This document shows, piece after piece, positions 21,958-34,926 of a stretch of DNA of 64,000 nt. How positions within the stretch are numbered: position 1 is the first letter of the stretch; each line of letters starts with the position of its first letter. The notes beneath the pieces are model-generated. The model saw only the letters and a program-made list of their open reading frames with translations, did no database searches and was not told the DNA's origin. The position numbers and the translations under genes were made by a program. This DNA comes from Sabethes cyaneus (taxonomy: Eukaryota; Arthropoda; Insecta; Diptera; Culicidae): NCBI RefSeq assembly GCF_943734655.1, contig NC_071354.1, positions 145,304,642-145,368,641 on the forward strand. Reading direction: 5' to 3'.

Positions 21958-22946
21958 GTATGTACGGCACTTATCTATAAGCTACACGTCACACTCACAA
22001 GTTCGAATGAAATTGACTGTAAGAGTACTCTTACGGCTGGCTGCGAAGTCTATCGTACAAAAACATAAAAAAACACGCAAGTTTATTTTGCTTCTGTGTC
22101 TTTGTCCAGCCACAAGCTTGGTGTGTGTAATGGTCGTCCGTGCCTGGAAATCAAGACTATCATACGGAAATGTATGGAAAAATTTTAGTTTGATAGTTTT
22201 CATTAATTTTCACTATTTAGCAATTGGCAATCATTTCAAGAGAACCATACAATTTCTGTATCATTTATGATTAAAATCCGTTTTAAATTGGAAGAGCTTT
22301 TAGCGTTCCAAATCTTTCATTCTATAGTGACGCTGCCTTGACTCCTAATTTTGGATTGACATTCTGCCGTAAGACGTAGTTCTACGTCGAAAAATTTCAA
22401 TAACCCTACCATGTTATCATGTTGCGAATAATCCCAAAATCCAAACAGCAATTTCTTTAGCACGCTCTTTGCGAGTTTATAACTTTGGTATAGTGATCGG
22501 AATTAAAAGCAGAAAAACCAGTTATGTTCATAATTCCGATCAATCATTTTAATGGAATAAATTCCACAAATTCAGCATATTTACAACAAAATTTGATATA
22601 GAACGGTTAAATATGCTTGTATCTACTTGTTATCATAGAATACCGAAGAAGGTAATATGTTTCCACTCTGCTATTAGCTTAGCAATTTTGATCATGCGCT
22701 TAGCACTTGGGCTAAGAAAATACATTTTGATGGCGTGTTTTGCTACTGCCTGTCGAATTTAATTTATTTTAAAGTGCATGGTGCCCCAAAGATAGCCATT
22801 TTACAACAAATGACACATAAATACATAGCACAATAACTGAGCATGCTCGTTTACTACAGATTTTGGCTCAACTTTCCAAAAATTGAAAATTTAGGTTGAG
22901 TGATCGGAATTAGGAGCTGATCGCAATTATATGCGGTCACGGTATA

Positions 22947-23310
22947 CCACATTTCATCTTAATATCATATTATTAATAGTATTATTATTGATATCATAAA
23001 TGTGGAAGGCTGGTTGATGGAGTGGATTGCTAGCCTGAATCCTTAAGGTCTGAGGCAAATATGGCACTACTCAATTAAAAACAAACAAATCATCACGTGG
23101 GTTAAAGTTGGTACAGCGAAATTGATTATTACATGGAAGGATCCTAAAGCTGGAAGGCGACTCTTATAACCCCGGAATGCGCACAAGTGCCTCTACTTGT
23201 GGGTCCGCCCAATCCCTTTTGGCCCTTCTGTAACAGCATTAGTGTGAAATTCATTTGATAATCAATAATCAAATTTGGATCTACTGTAATTTTACCTACA
23301 TACATTGGCA
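22947..23310. other. No gene seen
   Basis: Plain sequence between the outer TA element and the TAC microsatellite. No frame or repeat is supported. Confidence 0.5.
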
Positions 23311-24659
<1,349 letters not shown>

Positions 24660-25417
24660 GGGACTATTCAAATATGACGTCCACCAAATTTCTACTTTTT
24701 TAGACCCCCCTCCCCGCTCTGTCCGATTGTGTCACAAAACTCAACCTCCCCCCCTCTTTGGACGTCACACAAACTCAAAACAAAAATGAAAAGCGTTTTG
24801 AGAGTAAAAAGTGGTTTATAAAAATAGCTTAACCTTTTAAGAGTAAGTGTATAATTAAAAAAATATATAGAAAATAACAATTAACAACAAATAATAACTT
24901 CGAACAAAGGCTCTAACAACATTCAATTGCAAATTGTTACAAATCAATGAAGAAATGAAGCTTTGGTTTCAATTGAAGTAGCACGGCTCCGCTTCAAAAC
25001 AAGCTTCAATCTGCGTCGGCGAAGCAGGTTTCACTACATCGTGACGATAGTATTTAGAGTTCATTGTACTTTTCTATCCAATATTTAGTAAAAAGATAGG
25101 CACTTTAATTACAAACGAACTGAAATTGATTTACATATATCCTTCAATGTAACGCGTGGTCTATCTAGTTAACATTGACAAATTGTGCCTGACTTTCAAG
25201 CGCCGTAAGCTGGAACAATAAGTTCGAAAATCGAAATAAATCGATGAGTGATGAATGACTGAGAAACATATTTTTGCTGCCTTTTGATGAAAATGCAATT
25301 TTTTTCGACGGATGTCACATTTGCCTAAACCCCCTCACCCCCCCTTTGTCACAACCTGTCACAAAATTGACATCCCCCTCCCCCCATAAGCAATGGACGT
25401 CATTATTGAATGATTCC
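24660..25417. mobile_element. 758-bp TTA-flanked element, Harbinger-like
   Basis: GGGACTATTCAAATATGACG at the left end pairs with the reverse complement of CGTCATTATTGAATGATTCC at the right (about 26-bp imperfect TIR). TTA flanks both ends (24657-24659 and 25418-25420). Subterminal zones are C-rich and both contain TGTCACAAAA and GACGTC or GACATC. A 3-bp TTA duplication with GGG-type ends fits PIF/Harbinger. No transposase; non-autonomous. Confidence 0.7.
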
Positions 25418-25420
25418 TTA

Positions 25421-28400
25421 TTCTGCAGCCGGCAAAACCCGGCATGACCAGCAGAAATTTTGTAAAATAACATTTTTTTATGCCGTTCTACAGAAATACA
25501 TTATTATGACTTTTAGTTCGGACAATGAAAAATTTTGATGGACAGTACGACGAATTTAAGAAATAAAGTCAGTTGCGTTATTTCAATAAAATGCATTTCT
25601 TATCGCCTTTTAGTGAATTCAAGGTGCACGGATCGGAAGTTAAGTGTGTTTGAGTCAAATCAGCACAAGAACTTTTGGAGTATTCATTAAATCCACCCAA
25701 GAAACCAGCAAGGTGGCATCTATATCTTATTTGCTTTGCATTGACAAGAGCTAACATCACTCCGGGCTCAGGAGTCGTGGGCCCCACTGACAGCTGAAGA
25801 GATAACTTGTGTGAAGAGTGACGAATATATGATATCTCGTTTACGCTAATGCTAACATGTTGGCATCGAAAGCATGGCTACCTGCCATCTACTTTTAAGA
25901 AACGATGAAAATGAGAGGGACTTTCCTTACTACAACGGGAATTAGGAATTAACTCTACTTTGGTTCTCCTATAACGCGGATGGTCGCGGCTTTTGAACTT
26001 TTGAAGCTGTCAAAAACTTAAGCAACGAACCACATAAGAAGTAATCTAGATAGGCACAATCGACCAAAACCCTGGCCACAGAGAATAGACTAACAGGCTC
26101 GAAGAAATTATTCGATTTTTTGGGCGGCACCTTTTAGGAATAGTTTGTCAAACGCATGAAAAAATATGTGTGTACCTTTACCAATATTACTTTGACGAAA
26201 ACGGACTTTGAATTGGAAAATTGGTCCCTGGATTTCCTAGGAAGTACTCGTTCGCTTTCCAAAGGAGTAAGGAGCCGCAAGTTGAACATCGTTGTGCTTC
26301 ACCAATGAAGGGTTATTTGGGAGATATTTGTAGTTGATCTCTAGATTTGATTGCAATGTAGCCCTGCAAAAATAAATACTGTTCAAACAGTATTTTCCAT
26401 GAAGTGTTTTTTTCGAAATGACAGTTTTTTTTAGATTTCGGAAGTCACCTTTGGTCCATTCAAGCACTGTCACCCTAGTGTACCTTGCCTGGAGCGAGGG
26501 ACGAAATGGTCAATCAATACGCGATACGCAAAACGCAATTTTTGTGCAACTTTCTGATGGGCTTTGCGAGATGTCATTCGTGATATGAATTTCAATTAGA
26601 AGTGCATTTCCATCGGATGAATATTTGGTGCTGTCATCACGTCTTTCGGTGATGCAAATTTTAAATCAATCTATAGGTGCCATATAAACAGGTGTCGTTG
26701 TCACGTATAACACATTTGTTTGAATAATTTGCATCGAGACATAGACTGGATTTAACTGTAGTTCCTGATGCACAGTAATTCACGGCATTACTTTTTCTGG
26801 TGCCTGAAACTGTAGTAGAGTGTACTGCATAAGTATGTATAGCATAAGTATGCAACATAAATCATAACACCGTTCAAAATGTAAAACATACTATTTAAAG
26901 AAAACTAATAGTGTTAGAGTTTGAGATTTTGTGACCAAAATAGGAAAAGTCGGCTGTTTACTGTTGAATATTGCTTTAAAGCAATCACTATGTCATCTTG
27001 AATATGTAAATCAGTGCTATTGAAATTTTTTTTACAATAAGTGGATTCTAACATATATAGCTTATGTATAATTATAATTATAATTATAATATTTCTCTTT
27101 TTTTACTACCATGCGTTGTTACATATTTATTTCATGTTACTGGAGTGAAGATATGTAATAAATATAATACATTTGATTATTGTATGACAATTGTTGTTTT
27201 CCCTCCTATTGCACTTTTTGGGGAGGGTGAAAAACTAATGGTCTTTTAATTTCGGGGTTGTTAGCTTACTAATTAGGTACAGCCTCCCTGAGGCCACGTG
27301 CCAGTGCACGCTTTCATGAAAGCTAGTCAGTATGCAATGAAAATGAAATGCAGAAAAGTGTGAGTATGTGAATTAGATTCAATCAAAAATCACTATGTTT
27401 GAACATTGAATAACTGAATTTAGGTAGAATACAATAGTCAGGCTGCTGCCTTATGAATGAAATCTGCGACAAGTGCCCGAGGTTAAAAGTGTACAATACA
27501 TTTCAGCTATCATGTTTTTCTTCACTTGCTGTTAGATTGGAATGATAAAACGCGGATGCTTTATCTCTAAATCTGTACTTGATTTATGACAGTAAGGAAT
27601 TTCTCACGATTTTCAATCGTACCCATCGCTGATGGATGGTTTTACGATGGCTTCAGGCTTGCAGCGGGTCCGCCATAAAGTTGTGTTGATTGTTATTGAA
27701 ATTATTACAATCCGCGTGATCCGCGGCTGTTGCCTGCGTAGTGTATGAAAAACGAAACAGCATTCTGGAGGGTTTTATTGAACCATCTGAATTCTGTTTA
27801 CTTTTCTCTTGTTAGTTGCCGCAGGGCAGTGGCGGCATAAAAATGTTCACTGATAACGACCGCATGGAACCTACTTTGCTCACGGTTAGTCATAGTCCGG
27901 GTTTATTGTTTTATCACAGCAAGCGCTGGGCTCAGACATCTACGTGTGGTTGCTGTGGTCGTTTTGGTTGCAAGACAGACCACGCAGTGGAGGCCAGATT
28001 TATGGCTTGATGGCGTTTCATAAGCGATATCAATAAATTCTATTAACAATCTATTAAAAGGTGGTGTCTCGATTTCGGGAAGTTTTTATTTTGATGGCAC
28101 TGTTTATGGGACACCAAATCAAAACGCCTGTTTTAACATATTTAGGAAACTATTTAGACTGTTCGCAATGGCGTCAGTCCGGGCCGCCACTAGCTGCCGT
28201 CTGCCGATCGCGGGTTTCTAGTCGCCACGCTGTCATCGTTTGCACGGACATTGTGTCATCGATGCACGGTTTTATAGTGGTGTCAATAAAAGTGATGGCT
28301 GTTTTAACGTATTCTTGAGAGTCAGAGGCTCGCTTATGTAAACACCGAGAGTCAATCACCTAGCAGAATAGCAAAGCTATTTCTCACGTTACTCATGTTA

Positions 28401-29204
28401 ATATTCAATCAATATTTGGTTGATTATAATACTTTTCTCAGTAGTTGCTAAACCGGTTGGACATAACTTTAATTTTTTTTACGTTGAACTTAATGTAAAA
28501 AAGTGACTCAATTTTCTCTGTGGGTGATTTATAACTTGCATACTTAATTTCCTACTAAGAAAAACAACTTTTCAGATTTTGAAGATCAGAATTATCAATG
28601 ATGAAGCGCAATAATGATAGCAGTATTAATTTTGATATGGTCCATTTATAAGAACAATGCTTTTACAGGTTTTTCAGTTATGTATAATTTCCATATGTTA
28701 TGATTTATTTGTTTAATCGTCCTTCTATTCATATTTTCTAAACTAAACGTTCAATTTGAAACTTCTAACAAACTCACTATTGGTAAAGCTCGGCCAAACA
28801 CCAAAATGTTGTTGAAGACTGTTTTTTTCTTCCACGAAAAATATTTTATGGTAACTTTTTATACCTAAAACCTCAGAGAAGCAAAACTATTTGTTGATTC
28901 CGTTATGCCAAGGACATGCCAAGTTTGATGAAGAGCCGTCCAGGTGTTCCGGAGTTATGGTGGTGCATACAAACATAGATTGATTTATATAGGTAGATTT
29001 GGTTTTCCGCTCTTGTCAGTAGCCATACCGTTTTATCTTCCAGTCACTTGTACATCTGTTTTCTTTCCGGAAATCCCTATAAAGATATACAAACACCTTA
29101 TTTTTTTATTTGAACCGCCCACTTATCAATACCCACAGCCTTCACTCTTTTGAGACCCCGTTTTTCTCTCATCCGGCATCCTTGCTACGTGGCCAGCCCA
29201 CTGT
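25421..29204. other. No gene recognised (one dispersed repeat inside)
   Basis: About 3.8 kb. Small frames are present: 25578-25787 (minus, 69 codons), 27816-28010 (plus, begins at TTG not ATG) and 28061-28318. None shows a known motif. GC-richer patches at 27810-28020 and 28160-28310 could be decayed exons or repeats. A dispersed repeat lies at 26077-26190. Confidence 0.4.
26077..26190 (+). repeat. Dispersed repeat, copy 2 of 2
   Basis: Homologous to 2706-2834: CACAGAGAATAGACTAACAG, GGCTCGAAGAAA, GATTTTTTGG, CAAACGCATG, CCAATATTAC in the same order. Confidence 0.65.
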
Positions 29205-30567
29205 ATCCTGCCGTGTTTCGATGCTGCGCCTGTTTCTAGGTAAGGGGCGGCTCATGACGGTGGCCCCACTGCATGGTGAATCACCGTTTCCATACTAGAT
29301 ATGCGGCGGTACTCCAGGTTAGGGGATGTATACAATAGCGACTGATCTGGAGCGGGCGGCTGACTTATGCAACGCTGTGTCTCGCCAGATATACCCAAAA
29401 CTAGGCATCGCAGCCCTAGTAAGGCGGCATGCTTAAGAAACTTATGCTGTGAACAATTCAGAAAATGAACTACAACGGAATAATCGGTATGGACTCAGGC
29501 AAAAGAAAAAGGCCAACGATTATCGGAAACCTGGTATTTGGAATGTCAGGACTCTACTTGAACCGGCACGCGCGGGTATTCTGGCAACAGAGCTGCAGAC
29601 GATGAAGGTCGATGTAGCAGCCACACAGGAAGTGAGATTTTAGTCAAGTATCACATATAGCCAACTCCAGTGAGTGTCTTTGACGCAGAGTGCCGACGAG
29701 TGACTGATGAGAAGAATCGAACTAGACGTCACATATTAGCGGCAGCTGTGAAACGCCAGAGCAGAGAGAGATATACCGTGATGCTACAGCTAGCGAAACG
29801 AGACTTCACCGAACGAGGGGAACCTGATTACCGAAAGATCGGAGGTGGTTAGGCATTGGAACATTGTTGTATGGTGAACAAGATAGAGCGGTCAACAGAA
29901 ATAGGATAACGATTGCGGATGATGGACAAGCTGTGGATCCACCAACTTTGGACGAGGTTAGAAAAGTAGCGAGAGGAAAACGGAGAAGCAGCTGGAAAGG
30001 ACGGCAACCGCATCGAACTTTTGAAAGTCGGGAGCGAACGGCTGTATTGTGCAATTCATCAGGTTATACTAAAGGTATGGACTGAGGTCTGAGGAGGAAC
30101 TGCTAACGGACTGATTGGAAGGTCTCAGGCGCCCTATTTACAAAAAGGGTCATCGAATCGAATGCAGCAATTATCAAGGCATTACTCTCCTCAATTCTGC
30201 CTTAAAAATTGTGTCCCGCATCCTGTTTCTCAGACTGAGACCGTTGCAGGAAACCTTTGTTAACGAATACCAGTGCGGTTTTAGGGAGAGACGCTCCACG
30301 CTCGATAAATTCCGGGAATTCAGCTTGCAGACTCACCATTTATGAATAGACTTCAAGGCGGCGTACGATTCAGTTAAACGAAATGAGTTGTTGCAGATTA
30401 CGCTTGAACGTGGGTTTCCAATAAAACTGATTACGTGCTACCCTTGATGGTTCAAAATTAAGCGTCAGGAGAGCGGTGAGACATCAGACTCGTTTGTGAC
30501 GTTAGATGATTTGAAACAAGCTGATGAACTATCGAATTTGCTGTTCAACATTGCGTTGGAAGGTGCT
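29205..30567 (+). pseudogene. RTE LINE remnant, interrupted by a hAT element (continues at 32162-32223)
   Basis: The leader (29205-29440) resembles the minus strand of 21430-21600. The coding order is RNNRYGLRQKK, GIWNVRTLLEPARAGILA and VAATQEVRF (endonuclease start). The rest of the endonuclease is deleted, then FDAECRRVTDEKNRTRRH (linker), IYKKGHRIECSNYQGITLL, YQCGFRERRSTLDKF, a TGA, then IDFKAAYDSVKRNEL (motif A) and FVTLDDLKQADELSNLLFN (motif B), ending LEGAI. The frame resumes after the hAT element with RTGMQRSSTIISKSHVLLG. Many stops; inactive. Same family as 18438-21425. Confidence 0.85.
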
Positions 30568-30575
30568 ATTTGAAG

Positions 30576-32153
30576 TAGGGATGGGAAAACTATCATTAAC
30601 TACTGATAGTTATCAGTAAGCAATAATATCACTAAGTATCAGTAAGGTTTCGCTATTATTGATATTTACTGATATAGTTAAACGTTGTCCCGCTAGAAAA
30701 ATTAATTGGATTAAACTTATTGGTCGGTAGTTGCGTACGATAAACGTGGATGACACAATATATTGTAGTCATCGTCAGTAGCCTAAAGCCGGGGTAGCTC
30801 GTGCTGATTTAAGCAGTCGCCTCCATTTAACTCGAACTTTGGCCACTCGTCGCCAATTTTCCAGTCGTCTCAAAAGTCACAAATCACTTTCGACGTGATC
30901 GTACTATCTTGCACATTGAGCCCCTGTTCCTGATGTCAGTAAGGTTGTTGAAGACAACTGTTTCTGTCGCACTATCGTTCGGCATTCTTACGACGGCCCA
31001 CAGTAGCCTACTGACTTTCGCCAAATGTACGATGGGATTCTCTCCAAACAATGCCTGTAGCTCGTGATTCATACGTCTCCACCACTCGTCGCTTTCAGTT
31101 TGTACTCCGCCAAATATCCGATACGGCAAGGGCGTTTCGTTCGGACACGGCAAGGGCGCGTATATCCTCCGTGAGCGACCTTACGAGTCCATAAAGAACT
31201 ACTGACCTAATACAAGATTTGTGCATTATCAGCTTCGTACGGTAGCATATGCTTCTTGATCGTAGCGTATAGCGAAGGGCAAAGTAAGCTCGATTTCCCG
31301 TTTGACTGCGTCGCTTGATTGCTTTACTAATGTTGTCCACGGTCACCAGCAATCCAAAATAAACGAGTTCATGTACCACTTCTAGTTCGGCGCCGTCAAC
31401 GGTTACTACCCATGAGAGGCACGCGTTTGGTTCCTTGGAGCTTCTTCCTTTCATGTAAGTGATCTTTGACGTATTTATTATTAATCTGATCTTCCTAGAC
31501 TACTGCTTTCAACCTGGCGTAGGTTGCCTCCACCATCGCAAGGTTCCTAGCTATGATATCAGTCATCTTGTCACCTTGTCTCAACCCTCGCCGCGTCTCG
31601 ACGGGTGTCCCCCCGAGATGTGCACGAAACACACCACTCGATACAATAGCTCTGATCAGTAGCGTCAGTTTATCTGGGAAACCGTGTTTATCCAGTAAGT
31701 GCAATTGCTGGTCTTGATCAACTGATTCATGTCATGCGTAGGCATGATGTGCTCCCAACATATTTGCTGGGTGGTAAAAATCTGGTTCCTAGTTGCGCGA
31801 GCCTCCATAAAACCCGCTTGGTAAATTACAAAGTAAACTTACAATGAACTTACAATACGCTCAACTGGAGATTGGGAGCTGTGAGTTCGTCTCTCACCTT
31901 CGCTAAGTCTATATTTTTGGCCTAATATCAAGAATTTTCAGTTTGCCTGAATCTACATTTCTCGCATTAAGCATTTATTCTTCCCCAACAGAAAACTTAC
32001 AATGAAGAACACAGTTATAATGTTACAATTTTCCATTTTTTGCTTCAATGCCCTGATGTGTAAAATTACTGATAGTTACTGATAGTTATCAGTAACGTAC
32101 TGAAATTACTGATAGTTATCAGTAGCGATTTTTAATGATAGTTCCCATCCCTA
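30576..32153. mobile_element. hAT element with 8-bp ATTTGAAG duplication, carrying an RTE segment
   Basis: TAGGGATGGGAAAACTATCA at 30576 pairs with TGATAGTTCCCATCCCTA ending at 32153. ATTTGAAG flanks both sides (30568-30575, 32154-32161), and its removal restores the host LINE frame. Subterminal TACTGATAGTTATCAGTA palindromes recur at 30599-30665 and 32060-32130. The interior contains a minus-strand RTE fragment, not a transposase. A second copy of the right end with the same LINE junction lies at 55804-56000. Confidence 0.88.
30884..31820 (-). pseudogene. RTE reverse transcriptase fragment inside the hAT element
   Basis: Minus-strand blocks in order: YQAGFMEARATRNQIF, LLDKHGFPDKLTLLIRA, PVETRRGLRQGDK (motif B), AMVEATYARLKAVV, VTVDGAELEVVHELVYFG, NRAYFALRYTLRSRS, RRMNHELQALFGENPIVHL, then VVRMPNDSATETVVF. 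Motif A and FADD are deleted or out of frame. It is a different subfamily from the LINE the hAT element entered and is more like 49700-50700 and 56000-56784. Confidence 0.8.
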
Positions 32154-32161
32154 ATTTGAAG

Positions 32162-32223
32162 GACAGGCATGCAGAGAAGTAGCACCATCATCTCGAAATC
32201 TCATGTGCTCCTAGGGTTTGCAT
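32162..32223 (+). pseudogene. Tail end of the 29.2-kb RTE remnant
   Basis: Continues the frame of 29205-30567 across the hAT insertion: RTGMQRSSTIISKSHVLLG then FA. It breaks just at the point where FADD motif C would follow, where I-group LINE sequence begins (about 32224). Confidence 0.8.
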
Positions 32224-32714
32224 CCCAACTCAATGGCGTGAAATAACCATTAAGTTTATTCCTAAAGGTGGACGCGTGACATACGAGCAAAAAGTTTTAG
32301 ATCAATCAGTCTAACGTCTTTCTTGCTTAAATCACTTGAGCGGATTGTTGATCACCATATCTGCGAAACAAGCTTAGTAGAAGTTCCTCTTCATTCAGCA
32401 CAACATGCTTATCAAAGTGGCAAGTCTACAACCAATTTGTTACATGATGTGGTGGATAAAATTGAGGTTGCGTTTTCACAAAAGGAATCTTGCTTAGGAA
32501 CTTTTTTGGATATTGAAGGCGCGTTTGATAACGTATCTTTCGCTTCCATTTTGGAGGCTGCTCGTTATCATAATGTGCCTTCAATAATCATAAAGTGGAT
32601 AGAACAAATGCTTAGTAACCGATTGCTTTTTTCGTTCTTACGGCAAGCAAGCATTTGGAAACAAAGTGTGGATGTCTACATGGTGGCGTTTTCTCGCCTC
32701 TTTTATGGAACCTT

Positions 32715-33090
32715 CCCAGCAAACATTTTCGTACGTATATCAGAGTAAGAAATATGAAATATGTACCGATATATATCTAGAAAAATCGCATTAGATGCAC
32801 GAAACCGGCATTTGCGTACTACTTTGGAGGCGATATACGTACTGCAGATTATTCGAAAATAATTCACATTCATAAGTATTTGTATACGATGAAATCCGAC
32901 TCAACATGATTAGTTCCGTAATGCTATACAATTCTGTGATAAAAATCACATGTTAATCAGTTACCATCATTTTGTACGAATAAATGTAAACCAGGGTGCG
33001 CTTTATTAAGCTTTATGTACGAGTTCGAGTTTGTTTAGCGATATTTAAGATAATTTTCATACATTATTATACGATTTGTGGTTTGCTGGG
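32715..33090. mobile_element. 376-bp MITE with CCCAGCAAAC ends in the I-group LINE
   Basis: CCCAGCAAAC at 32715 and GTTTGCTGGG ending at 33090 form a 10-bp TIR, flanked by TT. Removing it with one TT restores SPLLWNLVADG in the RT frame, fixing the boundaries exactly. AT-rich interior, no coding capacity. Confidence 0.8.
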
Positions 33091-33789
33091 TTGTGGCGGA
33101 TGGCCAACTGAGAAAACTCAATGGTCTAGGCTATCCGTCATATGGTTTTGCGGATGACTATCTCGTCCTAGTAGTTGGTAACGTGGTGCCGAGAAACTGC
33201 ACTTTCGGTAAATCCGAGCAAAACATCTAAGACGTAGATGATGTTGTGAACGAGGTGAAGTACGTGGGGTTGATTCTCAATTCCAAGCCTGACTGGTCCA
33301 CAAATATTGATTTACGAATTAAAAAAGCGTGCATGGCCTTTGGGCAATGTAGACGAGCAATTGGCAACTCTTGGGGGCTTAAACCCAAATACATACACTG
33401 GTTATACACGGTCGTTGTCAGACCAATACTGGCGTATGGTTGTCTTGTATGGTTGAGGGGAAGTTGTGACTGTCCAGACAAAGCTAAACCATCTTCAAAG
33501 GATGTGTTTAATGGCAATGTCTGGTGCATTTACTACAACTCCTACTGCCGCCCTAGAAGCTATTTTCAATATTAAACACTTCCACCTGAAGCAAGAGGCA
33601 CTAATATGTGCTTATCGACTACACGTGATTGGCCTTTGGCAGTCTGTGGACGGTTCCACTGGTCATACTCGATTGAGGTCGCAAATTGTTGCTGAGGACA
33701 AGTTTGCCCTTGCTCCTAGCGATGTAACGCTCATGCGTACTTTCCCGTATAGGACTTTCTCAAGTCACTTTCCTCCTAGAGAGGAGTGA

Positions 33790-34329
33790 ATGTCAGGCTA
33801 CATGGAAAGAAAAATTTCCGACTATGTGGTCTGTTATACCGATGGTTCCTTGCACGAAGGTCGCGCGGGTGCTGGTGTTTACTGCCGTGAGCTGGAATTG
33901 GAGGAATCCTATTCGTTGGGTAATTACTGCACCGTTTTTCAAGCTGAAATCTTTGCAATTATGTGCGGAGCTCAGTTTGCACTTCAGAAAGAACTGATAG
34001 GCAAGATTATCTACTTCTGTTCTGACAGTCAAGCCGCTATAAAAGCCCTTTGTGCAGCTAATTCTAAATCTAAAACAGTCATCGCCTGCCACACCCAATT
34101 AGAAGAACTAAGCATTCTAAATGCCGTCCATCTGGTTTGGGTTCCTGGACATTCTGGTATAACCGGAAATGAATGGGCTAATGAACTAGCAAGATCTGGA
34201 GCAGAAAAGTCGGTTTTCGGACCGGAACCGGACCGGAGCGAGCTGAATAGTTTCATTGTAATTTATGTGAATCCGACTACGGTATCCTGCAACTGTCAAC
34301 TGTCCTGCAGAAGCACAATTGCGCCATAG
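33790..34329 (+). pseudogene. RNase H domain of the I-group LINE, fourth catalytic Asp replaced by Asn
   Basis: An open frame of 179 codons. Conserved blocks: VVCYTDGSLHEGRAGAGVY (first Asp), FQAEIFAIMCGAQFAL (Glu), IYFCSDSQAAIKAL (second Asp), HLVWVPGHSGITGNEWAN, where the family normally has GNE-AD-LAR. Here the position reads Asn (WANELAR), which would abolish the fourth metal ligand. This domain degrades RNA in the cDNA hybrid. The rest of the element is broken, so the change probably reflects decay. Confidence 0.85.
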
Positions 34330-34430
34330 GATCTTTGGATCCTACGTCTTAAATGAATCGGATTTTAGGAAACTAAAATTACGAGACATTTTGATGTTTC
34401 TTACCGAAAGCGGTATTGAACTATAACTTC

Positions 34431-34719
34431 TTATTTATCATGAGTATACCCCCCAGGGGGTCTACTATTGATAAGTTAACTACCAAGGATTGTGGTATCC
34501 CCTCGCGGATACAAAAATCTCTCGGTATGTATGTGTTTGTGTTTGTCCAAATTCCTCATCCACCCCTTCCAATTCCTCCTGTTTTCCTTCCCGTCCTCAC
34601 GAGGTAAATGATGACACGGGCAAGATGGGCAAGGCACAAATCTTCCACCTGATTGTGAGGAACGTGCGGCTCGAGCCAAAGATGCTGATACCTGATATCT
34701 GATAAACAACCCGCCAGTT
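34431..34719 (+). other. Probable 3' UTR of the I-group LINE
   Basis: Contains a CCCCCCAGGGGG palindrome and a GATGACACGGGCAAGATGGG tract. Such GATGACACGG sequences occur in LINE 3' regions in my recollection. No frame is supported. Confidence 0.35.
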
Positions 34720-34926
34720 ACCGAAAACTACGTGCGCGTACTTGATGCAGCTCGACATCCTTCTGTGGAGCTAGATGCTTCGACCCTCGAAAACGGATGG
34801 AGTATGATACGCTCGGCCGTCAACGAAGCCGCAACCGCGGTACTAGGAGTGGAAACCTCGAGTGCACGAAATGATTGGTTTGACGGGGAATGCCAACAAG
34901 CGATTGAGATTGTTGTTTTGAGTTGA
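34720..34926 (+). pseudogene. RTE LINE linker scrap
   Basis: The frame reads YVRVLDAARHPSVELDASTL, WSMIRSAVNEAATAVLG and ARNDWFDGECQQAIE. This is the segment between endonuclease and RT (compare SWFDAECQRVTDEKN in the LINE at 18438-21425). The frame dies shortly after. Its second half is duplicated at 36766. Confidence 0.75.

Larger units (their letters stand above)
16712..22942. mobile_element. TA-flanked DNA element with TAATTCCGATCAC subterminal repeats (outer shell of a three-level nest)
   Basis: The ends are CCGTGA...GCACCTAATTCCGATCAC on the left and GTGATCGGAATTAG...TCACGG on the right, flanked by TATA (minimal TA) at 16708-16711 and 22943-22946. The core motif AATTCCGATCA occurs about four times in the left 260 bp and about three times in the right 450 bp, in inverted orientation. 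After subtracting the hAT insertion (18199-21957) the element is about 2.46 kb. No transposase is recognised. A Tc1/mariner-like non-autonomous element is the best fit. Confidence 0.8.
32226..34430 (+). pseudogene. I-group (RNase H-bearing) LINE remnant: RT, thumb and RNase H
   Basis: Blocks in order: ITIKFIPKGGRVTYEQK, FRSISLTSFLLKSLERIVDH, PLHSAQHAYQSGKSTTNLLH, LGTFLDIEGAFDNVSF (RT motif A), GCLHGGVFSPLLWNLVADG (motif B, read across the MITE), SYGFADDYLVLVV (motif C), VNPSKT, then a deletion, VNEVKYVGLILNSK, RPILAYGCLVW, and RNase H from about 33790. The tail RKLKLRDILMFL runs to about 34425. There are at least two frameshifts and a TGA at 33787-33789 between thumb and RNase H, probably a former Trp codon. 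It is 5'-truncated at an RTE scrap. Presence of RNase H places it in the I/Nimb-like group; the exact family is unknown. Confidence 0.85.

Noticed and set aside
27816..28010. 64-codon cysteine-containing frame
   Set aside because: It starts at TTG and the CGCCGRFGC cluster alone is not a domain signature.
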